A stretch of 64,000 nt of DNA from Acidobacteriota bacterium (lineage in GTDB: Bacteria; Acidobacteriota; G020349885). Below are positions 26,648 through 35,344 of the stretch, piece after piece (positions within the stretch are counted from its first letter, which is position 1; each line of letters opens with the position of its first letter). The notes below the pieces were generated by a model. The model worked only from the letters and a program-made list of their open reading frames with translations. It did no database searches and was not told the origin of the DNA. Location of the stretch: contig CP070701.1 in NCBI GenBank assembly GCA_020349885.1, positions 997,584-1,061,583 on the forward strand, read 5' to 3'. The position numbers and the translations under genes were made by a program.

Positions 26648-27733
26648 ATGCCGACGCTTTCATGCCTGGATTTCCTGGGAGGAGCCCGTGGTGCGCGCGC
26701 GGCAAAGGAAGCGTTCGCCTCCGTCTACGTGCTCGCGGGCGAAGACGACTACTTTCGGCGCCAGGTGCGCCGGACGCTCGCCGAGCGCCTGCGCGAAGCG
26801 CACGGCGACGCGGATGTGCGCTTCCTCGACCGAAGCGAGATCAAGAATTTGGCAGCGCTCTGCGCGGAGGCGCGGGCGGCTCCGATGTGGACTCCCGCCC
26901 AGATGCTCGTGATGGACATGGACAAGAGGCTGGCCCGCTCCGACGCCGAACCGGTCGAAGCGTACCTCGCCTCTCCCTCTCCTTCCTCGCTGCTGGTCCT
27001 GGAGTGGAAGGCGCCCGACGAGCGCCTCAAGTTCGCGCTTGTTTGCAAAAAACACGCCCGGAAGGCCGCCGGCCCCGTGGCGTGGGTCAAGTGCGAGCCG
27101 CTGCGCGAGCCGGCGCTCCGCACGTGGCTCGAGAGCTACGCCCGCAAGCGCGGCGCGCGCTTCGCCCCCGGAGCGCTCGACATGCTCCTCGACACGGTCG
27201 GCACGAAGACGGCGCTTTTGGTGGAGGAGGTCGAGAAAGCGCTGCTCTACGCCCCGGAGGAAAAGACGCTTGCCGCCGAAACGCTCCGACGGGTCGCCGT
27301 CGCGTCGCGGGACTTCGCATGGTACGACCTCACGGACGCCCTGGGCGCGCGCGACGGCGACGCCGCGCTGCGCGTCCTCAAGCGGCTGCTCGAGCGGGGT
27401 GAGAGCCCAGTCGGCCTCGTCGTCCTCATGGCGAGCCACGTGCGGAAGCTTCTCAAGGGACGCGTGCTTCTTGACCAGGGGCATGACGAGCGCGCGATCT
27501 TGCAGGACCTGGGCGTCCGATTCTACGGGGACAAATTCCTGCGGCAGGTGAAGACTTTCTCCTCTTCCGAGCTGAACCGGGCGCTCGAGGCATGTTTTCA
27601 AACCGACCGCGCGCTCAAGACGAGCGCCCTGCCCAACCGCGTCGCCCTGGAAAAGTTCGCGCTCTCCCTGCTCGCACGGGCGGCGCCGGGGCAAGCCCCG
27701 GGCACGCCCCCCGGGACAGGCCCGAGAGCCTGA
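26648..27733 (+). CDS. holA: DNA polymerase III subunit delta
   Basis: 361-residue clamp-loader subunit that opens the beta clamp. It has an N-terminal RecA-like fold starting VYVLAGEDDYFRRQVRRTL and a middle/C-terminal region with SRDFAWYDLTDALGARD and LVVLMASHVRKLL typical of HolA. It starts 3 bp after lptE. The C-terminus has a short Gly/Pro-rich tail. Confidence 0.9.
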   Translation: MPTLSCLDFLGGARGARAAKEAFASVYVLAGEDDYFRRQVRRTLAERLREAHGDADVRFLDRSEIKNLAALCAEARAAPMWTPAQMLVMDMDKRLARSDAEPVEAYLASPSPSSLLVLEWKAPDERLKFALVCKKHARKAAGPVAWVKCEPLREPALRTWLESYARKRGARFAPGALDMLLDTVGTKTALLVEEVEKALLYAPEEKTLAAETLRRVAVASRDFAWYDLTDALGARDGDAALRVLKRLLERGESPVGLVVLMASHVRKLLKGRVLLDQGHDERAILQDLGVRFYGDKFLRQVKTFSSSELNRALEACFQTDRALKTSALPNRVALEKFALSLLARAAPGQAPGTPPGTGPRA

Positions 27734-27739
27734 GCGACG

Positions 27740-28432
27740 ATGTGCCGCAGCTTTTCCCGCAAGGCCCGGTCCATGGGGCGGCGGCTCAGGCTGCCGCGTC
27801 TCTATCCCATCACCGACCTCAAGCTGGCGCGCGCCCGAAGCCACGCCGCACTCGTGCGGGCGCTCGCGCGCGAGGGATTCCCGCTCGTCCAGATGCGCGA
27901 CCACGCGCTCGCGGGGCGCGGCTTCTACGAGCAGGCCCTGGGCGCGGCGTCCGCGGCGCGGCGGCTCGGCGTCACGCTTTTGATAAACGACCGCGTGGAC
28001 GTCGCGCTCGCGGTGGGCGCCGACGGCGTTCACCTGGGCGACAGCGACATCCCACCGAAGGAGGCGCGAAGAATCCTGGGGAAAAAATCCATCATCGGGT
28101 ATTCGACTCACTCGCTCAAGGAAGCCCTGCAGGCCGTGCGGAGCGGCGGGATGGATTACATAGCCATCGGCCCCATCTTCGAGACTAAAACCAAGCCGAG
28201 CAGCCGGCGCCTCCTGGGGCCGGACGTGATTCGCCACATCAAGCGGCGCATCGACTTGCCCCTCGTGGCCATCAGCGGCATAACGCCTCGAAACGTTTCC
28301 GAGATCTGGGAAGCGGGGGCGGACAGCGCCGCGGTGATCTCAGCCCTGATGCGCGGCTCGCTGAGCCGCAACGTCGAGAAATTCCGGAAGGCGCAAAAAC
28401 TTTTCGAAGACGGAGCGGCCGCCCCCTCGTAG
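27740..28432 (+). CDS. thiE: Thiamine-phosphate synthase family protein
   Basis: 230-residue TIM-barrel of the ThiE/TenI family. Motifs are LYPITD, LVQMRDH, LLINDRVDVALAVGADGVHLG, the phosphate-binding IIGYSTHS, YIAIGPIFETKTKPS, and VAISGI. ThiE couples HMP-diphosphate to thiazole phosphate. The reactive-loop glutamine and the aspartates are retained, favouring ThiE over TenI. Start at 27740; an ATG 11 codons later is also possible. It is the last gene of the rseP operon, without other thiamine genes. Confidence 0.85.
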   Translation: MCRSFSRKARSMGRRLRLPRLYPITDLKLARARSHAALVRALAREGFPLVQMRDHALAGRGFYEQALGAASAARRLGVTLLINDRVDVALAVGADGVHLGDSDIPPKEARRILGKKSIIGYSTHSLKEALQAVRSGGMDYIAIGPIFETKTKPSSRRLLGPDVIRHIKRRIDLPLVAISGITPRNVSEIWEAGADSAAVISALMRGSLSRNVEKFRKAQKLFEDGAAAPS

Positions 28433-28484
28433 GGACTCGCCCGCAGGGGAACCTCATCAAACCCGAAAAGGCGCGGACGGGCGT

Positions 28485-28514
28485 TTGACGCAATCTCTCC
28501 GTACGCGCTATACT
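28485..28514 (+). promoter_or_regulatory. Promoter upstream of mutL
   Basis: -35 TTGACG (28485-28490), an 18-bp spacer and -10 TATACT (28509-28514). Transcription should begin near 28521. That gives a leader of almost 90 bases before mutL, which includes a 19-codon ORF. Confidence 0.7.
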
Positions 28515-28521
28515 CGGGCCT

Positions 28522-28581
28522 GATGTTCCCGGGCCTCATCGGTTTCCGGGACGCGATTACACCGACGCTTCTTTCGGGATA
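28522..28581 (+). CDS. Possible 19-codon leader ORF before mutL
   Basis: ATG 7 bases after the -10 box opens a 19-residue frame, MFPGLIGFRDAITPTLLSG, that ends with TAA 26 bases before the mutL start and in another frame. It could be a leaderless upstream ORF that couples translation, or chance. There is no homology evidence. Confidence 0.25.
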
Positions 28582-28607
28582 ACGTTTTTATACCGGACAA
28601 GCAGCCG

Positions 28608-30407
28608 TTGCCGCGCATCCAAAAACTTCCCGAGGCGCTCGTGCGGCAGATTGCCGCGGGCGAGGTCGTGGAGCGGCCGGCCTCGGTCGTCAAGGAGCTT
28701 ATCGAAAACGCCCTCGACGCCGGGGCGCGGCGCATCGACGTGCGCATCGAGGGGGGCGGCGCGCGGCTCGTCTCGGTTCGCGACGACGGCTGCGGCATAG
28801 GAAGCGAGGACGCCGCGCTCGCCTTCGAGCGCCACGCGACTAGCAAGATTTCCTCGCCGGAGGATTTGCAAAAGATCCGCTCGCTCGGCTTCCGCGGCGA
28901 GGCGCTTCCCTCCATAGCCTCGGTCGCGCGCGTGCGGCTCCTCTCGACGCCCCGGGGAGAGAGCGAGGGCGTCGAGGCCGTCCTCGAAGGAGGCACCGCG
29001 CCGGCCGTCCGCCCGGCGGCGGCGCGGCCGGGCACCGAGGTCGAGGTGCGCGACCTCTTCTTCAACACCCCCGCCCGCAAGAAATTCCTTCGCACGCCCC
29101 AGACCGAGGCGCGCCGCATCGCGGCCGCGGTCTCGCGCCTCGCCCTCGCGCACCCCGGGGTGCACGTGACGCTCCGGAGCGAGCGCAAAACCATGCTCGA
29201 CTGCCCTCCCGTCGAAACGCTCAAGGAGCGCATGGTGCAGGTGCTCGGGCGCGACCTCGCCGCCGGCCTCGTGCCCCTCAAGGCGCGGGAGGGACTCCTC
29301 GCGGTCGAAGGGTTCGCCACCCCGCCCCAGTCGCCGCTGCCGAACCGCGACACGCTCCACTTCTTCGTCAACCGCCGCCCCGTCCAGGACCGGCTGCTCA
29401 CGGGCGCCCTTCTCCGCGCCTACCCCAATCTCCCCGCGCGAAGCTACCCGGGCGCGGTCCTCTTCCTCGAAGCCCCGACCGAGGCCGTGGACGTAAACGT
29501 CCACCCGACGAAGGCCGAGGTGCGCTTCCGCGACTCAAGCGCCGTCTTCCGCCTGATCGAGCTCGCCGTAGGCGAAGCGCTCGGCCCGCGGGCCGTGTTT
29601 TCCAGAAAGAGCCCGACGCACGCGCCGGTACAGGCGCCGGATCGCACCGCCTCCACGGCGAGCCCGGTGCAGCGGCCCGCGAGCTCCTCCATCCGCGAGC
29701 GCGCCGCGCCCGATTCCATGACCTCCCGCCCCCAGGACCCGGTCGAGCTGGCCGCCGCGCCCGAAAAATTCTTGGCGGAAGCGCCGCCCCGCCTCGTCGG
29801 CGGGACGGAATTTCCAGAGCCGCTCGCGCAGTACGCGGGCACCTACATCGTGGCGCAGGACGACGAGGGACTTCTCCTCTTCGACCAGCACGCGGCGCAC
29901 GAGCGCGTGCTCTACGAAAGCCTGCACGCCTCCTTCGAGGCGCGGCGCATGGAGCGTCAGGCGCTTCTTTTCCCGCTGGTGCTCGAGCTCTCCGCTGAAC
30001 AGGCCGCTTCCCTCGAAGACAGCGCGCTCGCGACGCTCGCCGCGCTCGGCTTCGAGGCCGAGGCCTTCGGGGCGGCGACGGTCCGCATCCGCGCCGTCCC
30101 CTCGCTTCTCGGCGAGGCCAACGCCGACGCCCTGGTGCGCGACGTCGTCTTCGCGCTCGCCGACGACCCCGCCCTCCGCAGCAGCTCCGCTTCAGAGGGC
30201 GGAAAGGAGCCGAACACCGACCGCCTTATCGCCACCATGGCCTGCCGCGCCGCCGTGACCAAGAACATGACGCTTTCCATGCCGAAGATGCGCGAGATCC
30301 TGGCCGGGCTCTATCAGACCAAGAACCCCGCCACCTGCCCCCACGGCCGCCCCACGCTGCTCCGGTACCCGCTCGCGGAAATCGAGCGCGGCTTCGGACG
30401 CCGCTGA
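28608..30407 (+). CDS. mutL: DNA mismatch repair protein MutL
   Basis: 599 residues. TTG start at the normal family N-terminus MPRIQKLPEAL; no ATG fits. The GHKL ATPase domain (1-330) has IAAGEVVERPASVVKEL, DDGCGI and GFRGEALPSIASV. The C-terminal domain has the endonuclease motif DQHAAHERVLYE (near 425), ACRAA and CPHGRP. It is therefore a nicking MutL of the kind found where MutH is absent. The Ala/Pro-rich linker covers about 330-400. mutS is not in the window. Confidence 0.95.
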   Translation: MPRIQKLPEALVRQIAAGEVVERPASVVKELIENALDAGARRIDVRIEGGGARLVSVRDDGCGIGSEDAALAFERHATSKISSPEDLQKIRSLGFRGEALPSIASVARVRLLSTPRGESEGVEAVLEGGTAPAVRPAAARPGTEVEVRDLFFNTPARKKFLRTPQTEARRIAAAVSRLALAHPGVHVTLRSERKTMLDCPPVETLKERMVQVLGRDLAAGLVPLKAREGLLAVEGFATPPQSPLPNRDTLHFFVNRRPVQDRLLTGALLRAYPNLPARSYPGAVLFLEAPTEAVDVNVHPTKAEVRFRDSSAVFRLIELAVGEALGPRAVFSRKSPTHAPVQAPDRTASTASPVQRPASSSIRERAAPDSMTSRPQDPVELAAAPEKFLAEAPPRLVGGTEFPEPLAQYAGTYIVAQDDEGLLLFDQHAAHERVLYESLHASFEARRMERQALLFPLVLELSAEQAASLEDSALATLAALGFEAEAFGAATVRIRAVPSLLGEANADALVRDVVFALADDPALRSSSASEGGKEPNTDRLIATMACRAAVTKNMTLSMPKMREILAGLYQTKNPATCPHGRPTLLRYPLAEIERGFGRR

Positions 30408-30467
30408 ACAGGAAGGCGCGGTAGGGCTACTCTTCCGAAATCGTATTCGGTGACGCCCCGACCCCGC

Positions 30468-30496
30468 TTGGCCGCCCCCTCGGCGCGTGCTATACT
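30468..30496 (+). promoter_or_regulatory. Promoter of the Kdo operon
   Basis: -35 TTGGCC (30468-30473), a 17-bp spacer and extended -10 TGCTATACT (TATACT at 30491-30496). The predicted start near 30503 excludes a GTG at 30499 and favours ATG 30520 or 30526 for kdsA. Confidence 0.65.
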
Positions 30497-30519
30497 GAGT
30501 GTCCACGGCACGCCCGGCC

Positions 30520-31365
30520 ATGACGATGAAAAACTCCTTCTCCATCACCGACACCGTTCGCATCGGAAGCGACCTCTCCCGCCCCGTGCTCTTTGCGGGC
30601 CCCTGTGTGATCGAGCGCCGCGAGCACGCGCTCAAGATGGCCCGCGCCATCCAGAGCATCGCCCAGGACCTGAATCTCCCCTACGTCTTCAAGTCCTCCT
30701 ACGACAAGGCCAACCGCACGTCCATCACGTCGTTCCGGGGCCCCGGCCTCAAGGGCGGCGTCGAAATCCTGGGCGAGGTGAAAGAGGTCGTGGACGTCGG
30801 CATTCTTACGGACTTCCACACGCCGCAGGAGGCCGAGCCGGTGGCGAAGGTCGCCGACGTTCTGCAAATCCCCGCGTTCCTTTCACGCCAGACGGACATG
30901 ATCGTGGCGGCCGCCAAGACCGGGAAAGCCGTGAACATCAAGAAGGGGCAATTCCTCTCCCCCTGGGACGTGAAGGAGGCCGTGGCGAAGGCGCGCGCCG
31001 CGGGGAGCGAAAAGATTATGGTTACCGAGCGCGGCACGTCCTTCGGCTACAACAACCTCGTCGTGGACTTCCGCTCGTTTCCAGTCATACGCGAGGAGGC
31101 GGAGGTGCCCGTCGTGTTCGACGTCACGCACAGCCTGCAGCTTCCGGGCGGCGCGGGGAGCTGCTCGGGCGGCATGGTGCAGTACGCGAAGCACCTCGTG
31201 CGCGCGGGCGCCGCAGTGGGCGTGGACGGCCTCTTCATGGAGGTGCACGACAACCCCGCGGAGGCGCTCTCGGACGGCCCCAACTCCATAGCTCTCGACG
31301 AGCTTCCCGCCCTCCTGAAGGCGGTCGCCCACATCGCGCGCGTTGCGGCGGAGGCGGAGTCTTGA
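30520..31365 (+). CDS. kdsA: 3-deoxy-8-phosphooctulonate synthase
   Basis: 281 residues. KdsA condenses arabinose-5-phosphate with phosphoenolpyruvate to Kdo-8-phosphate for LPS inner core. Motifs are LFAGPCVIE, FKSSYDKANRTS, FRGPG, TDFHTPQEAEPV, IPAFLSRQTD, VTERGTSFGYNNLVVDFR and the C-terminal VHDNPAEALSDGPN. Start set by the promoter position; ATG 30526 is an alternative. First gene of kdsA-kdsD-RDD-kdsC. Confidence 0.94.
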   Translation: MTMKNSFSITDTVRIGSDLSRPVLFAGPCVIERREHALKMARAIQSIAQDLNLPYVFKSSYDKANRTSITSFRGPGLKGGVEILGEVKEVVDVGILTDFHTPQEAEPVAKVADVLQIPAFLSRQTDMIVAAAKTGKAVNIKKGQFLSPWDVKEAVAKARAAGSEKIMVTERGTSFGYNNLVVDFRSFPVIREEAEVPVVFDVTHSLQLPGGAGSCSGGMVQYAKHLVRAGAAVGVDGLFMEVHDNPAEALSDGPNSIALDELPALLKAVAHIARVAAEAES

Positions 31366-32315
31366 GTCAGAAGACCGCACGCTCCGTCCTCGAGGCCGAG
31401 GCGCGCGCCGTCAAGGCGCTCGCCTCCCGGCTCGACGCGCGCTTCGACGAGGCCGTCGAGATTATTCTCGCCTGCCGCGGCCGCGTCGTGCTGACGGGCA
31501 TGGGAAAGAGCGGCCTCGTGGCGCGCAAGGTCGCCGCGACGCTCTCCTCGACCGGAACGCCCGCGCTCTACCTCCATCCCGCGGAGGCGCTCCACGGCGA
31601 CGCCGGCATGGTGGCCGAGGGCGACGTCGTCGTGGCGCTCTCGGCGAGCGGCGAGACGCGCGAGATTCTGGAGCTTCTCGGCGTCCTGAAGCGCCTGGGC
31701 GTAAAGCTCGTATCCATCACGAAGCCCGACACTTCGCTCGCCCGCGCAAGCGACGCGGCGCTCGACGCCGGCGTCGAGCGGGAGGCCTCGTCGCTCTCAC
31801 TCGTGCCGATGGCCTCCACCGCCGCGGCGATGGCCATGGGCGACGCCCTCTCCGTGGCGGTCTTCGAGCGGCGCGGCCTCGACGAGGACAAGTTCGCAAA
31901 ATACCACCCGGGCGGCCAGATCGGAAAGCGCCTCATGAAAGTGGCCGACCTGATGCACACCGGCGAGGTGCTTCCCGTCGCGCGCCCCGACGACACGCTG
32001 AAGGAAAGCCTGCCGGTCATGAGCGAGAAGGGTTTCGGCGCGCTCCTCGTGACCGACAAGGCGGGGAAAAAGCTCGCGGGAATTTTCACGGACGGCGACC
32101 TGCGGCGCTTCCTTCAGCGGAAGGGCGGCACCGACGCCCCCATGTCGCGCGCCATGGTACGAAACCCGACGACGGTGCGGCCCTCGGACCACGCCGGCGA
32201 AGCCCTGAAGCTCATGGAGGAGAAAAAGATCACGGCGCTCCCCGTCGTGGACGAGCACGGGAAGCTCGAAGGACTTCTTCATCTCCATGACCTGTGGAGA
32301 ACGCAGTTGTTCTAA
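31362..32315 (+). CDS. kdsD: Arabinose-5-phosphate isomerase
   Basis: 317 residues. KdsD/GutQ family: ribulose-5-phosphate to arabinose-5-phosphate, feeding KdsA. An SIS domain (about 30-170) with GMGKSGLVARKVAATLSS and HPAEALHGDAGMV is followed by two CBS domains (about 200-317). The only suitable start is TTG at 31362, overlapping the kdsA stop as TTGA, with GGAG 4 bases upstream. An open frame continues much further upstream but is antisense-like noise over kdsA. Confidence 0.92.
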   Translation: MSQKTARSVLEAEARAVKALASRLDARFDEAVEIILACRGRVVLTGMGKSGLVARKVAATLSSTGTPALYLHPAEALHGDAGMVAEGDVVVALSASGETREILELLGVLKRLGVKLVSITKPDTSLARASDAALDAGVEREASSLSLVPMASTAAAMAMGDALSVAVFERRGLDEDKFAKYHPGGQIGKRLMKVADLMHTGEVLPVARPDDTLKESLPVMSEKGFGALLVTDKAGKKLAGIFTDGDLRRFLQRKGGTDAPMSRAMVRNPTTVRPSDHAGEALKLMEEKKITALPVVDEHGKLEGLLHLHDLWRTQLF

Positions 32316-32349
32316 TAAGATGGATCGCGACGACGGCTTTTGAGAACCA

Positions 32350-33126
32350 GTGGCAGAAGCACTTCAAAACTCATCGGAAGACGCCATCAATAGGAAACCT
32401 TCCCTTTGGCGTCGTGCCGCCGCTTTTTACATAGACCTTCTGATCGCCCAATGCGCCATCCTAATAGCGTTTTGGCTTTTGAAAGTACAATTCGGAACGT
32501 GGCCTGTCGCGATAGCTTTCACGCTGATCGAATATGCCGCTCTGGCGCACTTCGGTCGCCTCACGCCGGGCGAGCGTTTATTGGGCATACAAACGGAAAT
32601 TATCGAGACCCCAAGAGGGCCGAAGCGCACAAAACTCGTGGAGCCGCAATTCATCATGAAAAGAAGCGTCCCTCTAATCATACTGGGAACAATAGAAAGC
32701 TGGGACGCCAGTCGAATTGTCGTTTCTCTAATCCGCAACGAGACTCCCCGATACATTCTTGCCAATGAGGTTTATACTGGTACCATGGGAGTGGGATTGC
32801 TGTTTTTTCATCTGTTTCTTGCTTGCTTCATCGTGTATAGCGTGCTCCGGCTGAAAATATGGGGAGGGATTTCCCTATTGATCTACCAAGCCTTATATAC
32901 CGCCAATAACGTGTGGAGCTTCCCGCGTGCCGTAGAAATCGCGGAAGAAGCGCTGGTCAACAAATCAGCCGGAAATCTGGAGAGCTCGCCTTTCCTTCCC
33001 GAACATGCGGCCCTGGTGGTCGTAGGTTCCTCAATCGTATATCTTATTGCCGTGGTAGTCGTTACAATGTGCGAGAGAAACAAATTCCGTTCACGACCCA
33101 TGATCGGAGAGCGTCATGCCGCCTAG
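32350..33126 (+). CDS. RDD-family membrane protein
   Basis: 258 residues with four to five hydrophobic segments. The RDD-type motif is RRAAAFYIDLLI near residue 21, with a second part, LTPGERLLGIQTEI (near 70). RDD proteins are small membrane proteins with roles proposed in ion transport; the function here is unknown. GTG start. The coding sequence is visibly poorer in G+C than kdsD or kdsC, and it overlaps kdsC by 11 bases. It may have been acquired and slotted into the Kdo operon. Confidence 0.78.
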   Translation: MAEALQNSSEDAINRKPSLWRRAAAFYIDLLIAQCAILIAFWLLKVQFGTWPVAIAFTLIEYAALAHFGRLTPGERLLGIQTEIIETPRGPKRTKLVEPQFIMKRSVPLIILGTIESWDASRIVVSLIRNETPRYILANEVYTGTMGVGLLFFHLFLACFIVYSVLRLKIWGGISLLIYQALYTANNVWSFPRAVEIAEEALVNKSAGNLESSPFLPEHAALVVVGSSIVYLIAVVVVTMCERNKFRSRPMIGERHAA

Positions 33127-33697
33127 CCAAGATATTTCCTCGCGCGCCCGAAACATCTCCCTCGTCCTCCTCGACGTGGACGGGGTGCTGACGCGCGGCG
33201 ACATCGTCTACGCCGAGTCGAACGCCGACGGCGCCGCCGAGGGACTGGAGCTGAAGATGTTCTCCGTGCGCGACGGCTCGGCCATGCGCTGGGCGCTGCG
33301 CGAGGGCCTCAAAATAGGGCTAATCACCGGCCGCACCTCGCGCGTCGTGGAGTGCCGCGCCGAGGACCTGGACATTTCCCTGCTCTGGCAAGGCGTCGTG
33401 GACAAGGCGGCCGGCTTCGAGCGCGTTCTTTCGGAAACGAAGGAAGAGCCCGGGCGCATCGCCTACATGGGTGACGACATCCTAGACTTGCCCATCCTCA
33501 CGCGGGCGGGGCTCGCCGCCTGCCCCGCGGACGCACACGAAGAGGTAAAATCGCGCTGCCACTTCGTGAGCCGCTTTCCGGGGGGAGGCGGCGCCGTGCG
33601 GGAGCTTCTCGAAGAAATTTTCAAGGCGCAGGGACGCTGGGAGCGCATCCTGGGACGATACCTGCGCGCCGACCCCGAAGCCACGAAAGGAAATTAA
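33116..33697 (+). CDS. kdsC: Kdo-8-phosphate phosphatase
   Basis: 193-residue HAD phosphatase that releases Kdo from Kdo-8-phosphate. Motif I is LLDVDGVLT (near 18), motif II is ITGRTS, and motif III/IV is YMGDDILDLPIL. The family's C-terminal GGGGAVRELLEEI is present. Together with kdsA and kdsD it completes conversion of ribulose-5-phosphate to Kdo. Confidence 0.92.
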   Translation: MPPSQDISSRARNISLVLLDVDGVLTRGDIVYAESNADGAAEGLELKMFSVRDGSAMRWALREGLKIGLITGRTSRVVECRAEDLDISLLWQGVVDKAAGFERVLSETKEEPGRIAYMGDDILDLPILTRAGLAACPADAHEEVKSRCHFVSRFPGGGGAVRELLEEIFKAQGRWERILGRYLRADPEATKGN

Positions 33698-33699
33698 CC

Positions 33700-33981
33700 A
33701 TGCGGATTATCAGCACGCTTTTTATCCTGGTCCTCTTCTTCGCTCTCGGCATATTCATTGCGCAGAACACGCACCGCGTCCCGCTCACCTACTTTTGGAG
33801 CGAGTGGGACGTGCCCTTGCGGGTCGTGGTGCTCGTGCCGTTGGTGCTGGGGCTCGTGTACGCGCTCGTGGCGCAGGTCCTCGAGCGCGTCGGCGCGGAA
33901 CGCAAGACGCGCCGGCTTGAAAAGAAGCTGCGCGAGCTCGAGCAGGAGGTGGAGCGCCTGCGGGGCGCGGAAGACGCGTGA
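33700..33981 (+). CDS. LapA-domain membrane protein (DUF1049)
   Basis: 93 residues with two transmembrane helices (about 4-21 and 41-62). The LapA-type IFIAQNTHRVPLTYFW follows the first, and a charged coiled coil (about 66-90) ends the protein. E. coli LapA helps tune LPS synthesis via LpxC turnover. Its place in a Kdo operon fits an LPS-linked role. It is 2 bp after kdsC and overlaps the next gene as GTGA. Confidence 0.87.
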   Translation: MRIISTLFILVLFFALGIFIAQNTHRVPLTYFWSEWDVPLRVVVLVPLVLGLVYALVAQVLERVGAERKTRRLEKKLRELEQEVERLRGAEDA

Positions 33982-35237
33982 TTCGCAAGAGCAGGCTCTC
34001 GAACGGCATCTCGGTCCTCACCGAGCCCATGCCCCACCTTCGCTCGGTCTCCGTGGCCGTCTGGCTCCGGAAAGGCTCGCGCCACGAGCTTTCCCGCCAC
34101 GCCGGCATTTCCCACTTCGTCGAGCACATGGTCTTCAAGGGCACGAAGAACCGCTCGGCCAGGGACATCGCCGTGGCCATCGATTCCATCGGCGGCTCCT
34201 TCGACGCCTTCACTGCGAAGGAGCACACGGCGTTCTATTTCCGCGTCCTCGACGAGCACCTTACGCTCGCGCTCGACCTGGTGGCCGACATCGTCCTCAA
34301 TCCCCTCTTCAAGCTCGAGGACATGCAGAAGGAGCGGCAGGTGATCGAGGAAGAGATCCGGATGTCGGAGGACGACCCGACCGACATCGTGCACGAGCTT
34401 TTCGCAAAGGCCGTTTTTCCGCGCCACCCGCTCGGCCGCCCCATCGCCGGCACGCGCGAGACGCTCCACCGCATCACGCCGCACATCCTGGGAAATTTCT
34501 TCAAGGACTCTTACGTGCCGCGCAACATGGTGGTGGCCCTCGCAGGAAGGGTGCGGCACCGCCGCACCGTGGACGCGCTCGAAAAACTTTTCCGAGGCCT
34601 CAAGAGCACTCGGCAAAAGCCCACGCCCCGCCAGACGCCGCGCTTCCGGCCCGCGACGCGCATCCGTCGCAAGCCCGCCCTGGAGCAGGCACATTTCCTC
34701 CTCGGCGTCGAGGGCGTGAACGCCCGCAGCCCCCTGCGCTATCCCCTGAGCATCATGAACACCGTCCTCGGGGACGGCATGAGCAGCCGCCTCTTCCAGA
34801 AAATCCGCGAGGAGGCCGGCCTCGCCTATTCCGTGTACTCCTTTCTGCAGAGCTACGCGGACACGGGATTCTTCGCCGTCTACGCGGGCGTGGCGCCGCG
34901 GAACCTCAAGCGCGCGCTCGCCATGGCCGTGCGGGAGATCCGCGGCATGGCCAGGGACGGCCTCACGAAGGAGGAGCTCCGGCGCGCCAAGGAGCAGCTC
35001 AAGGGGGGCTTCATGCTCGCAAGCGAGAGCTCGGCGCAGCGGATGACGCGCATCGCCATTACGGAGATTCTCGGACGCCGCCAGGAAACGCTGAACAAGA
35101 CGCTCGACCGCATAGAGCGCGTCAGGCGGAGCGACGTCCTCCGCGCCGCCCGGACGCTCTTCGCCAAGGAGCGCTTCGCCCTCTCCCTCGTCGGCGGCAA
35201 GGGAATGAGGAAGATGAAGGTGGAGGATGTGTTGTAG
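33978..35237 (+). CDS. M16-family zinc peptidase
   Basis: 419-residue processing peptidase. The inverted zinc motif HFVEH is at 46-50, with a downstream glutamate in QVIEEEI (near 126). The second half carries the inactive M16 C domain with GMSSRLFQKIREEAGLAYSVYSF. The length is typical of single-chain bacterial PqqL/YmxG-like peptidases. No signal peptide, so cytoplasmic. GTG start coupled to lapA. Confidence 0.92.
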   Translation: MIRKSRLSNGISVLTEPMPHLRSVSVAVWLRKGSRHELSRHAGISHFVEHMVFKGTKNRSARDIAVAIDSIGGSFDAFTAKEHTAFYFRVLDEHLTLALDLVADIVLNPLFKLEDMQKERQVIEEEIRMSEDDPTDIVHELFAKAVFPRHPLGRPIAGTRETLHRITPHILGNFFKDSYVPRNMVVALAGRVRHRRTVDALEKLFRGLKSTRQKPTPRQTPRFRPATRIRRKPALEQAHFLLGVEGVNARSPLRYPLSIMNTVLGDGMSSRLFQKIREEAGLAYSVYSFLQSYADTGFFAVYAGVAPRNLKRALAMAVREIRGMARDGLTKEELRRAKEQLKGGFMLASESSAQRMTRIAITEILGRRQETLNKTLDRIERVRRSDVLRAARTLFAKERFALSLVGGKGMRKMKVEDVL

Positions 35238-35275
35238 GGGCTAGGACAACTTGTAGGGCGCGGCTACCACATTTT

Positions 35276-35342
35276 GTCGATGATCAATGGTCAATGGTCA
35301 AAAAAGACTATTGACAACCGACCGCCGACTATCGACCGTTTC
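35276..35342. repeat. Inverted simple-unit repeat (GGTCAATG / GACTATCGACC units)
   Basis: Left arm GATCAATGGTCAATGGTC, AT-rich loop, right arm with CGACCGCCGACTATCGACCG. The arms are imperfectly complementary. It lies between the 3' ends of the M16 (+) and ankyrin (-) genes. A sister copy is at 51933-52022. Confidence 0.65.
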
Positions 35343-35344
35343 CG

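Noticed and set aside
30450..31361. 300-residue N-terminal extension of KdsD
   Set aside because: It overlaps kdsA in another frame, is Arg/Gly-rich noise, and KdsD has a coupled TTG start with a ribosome site.
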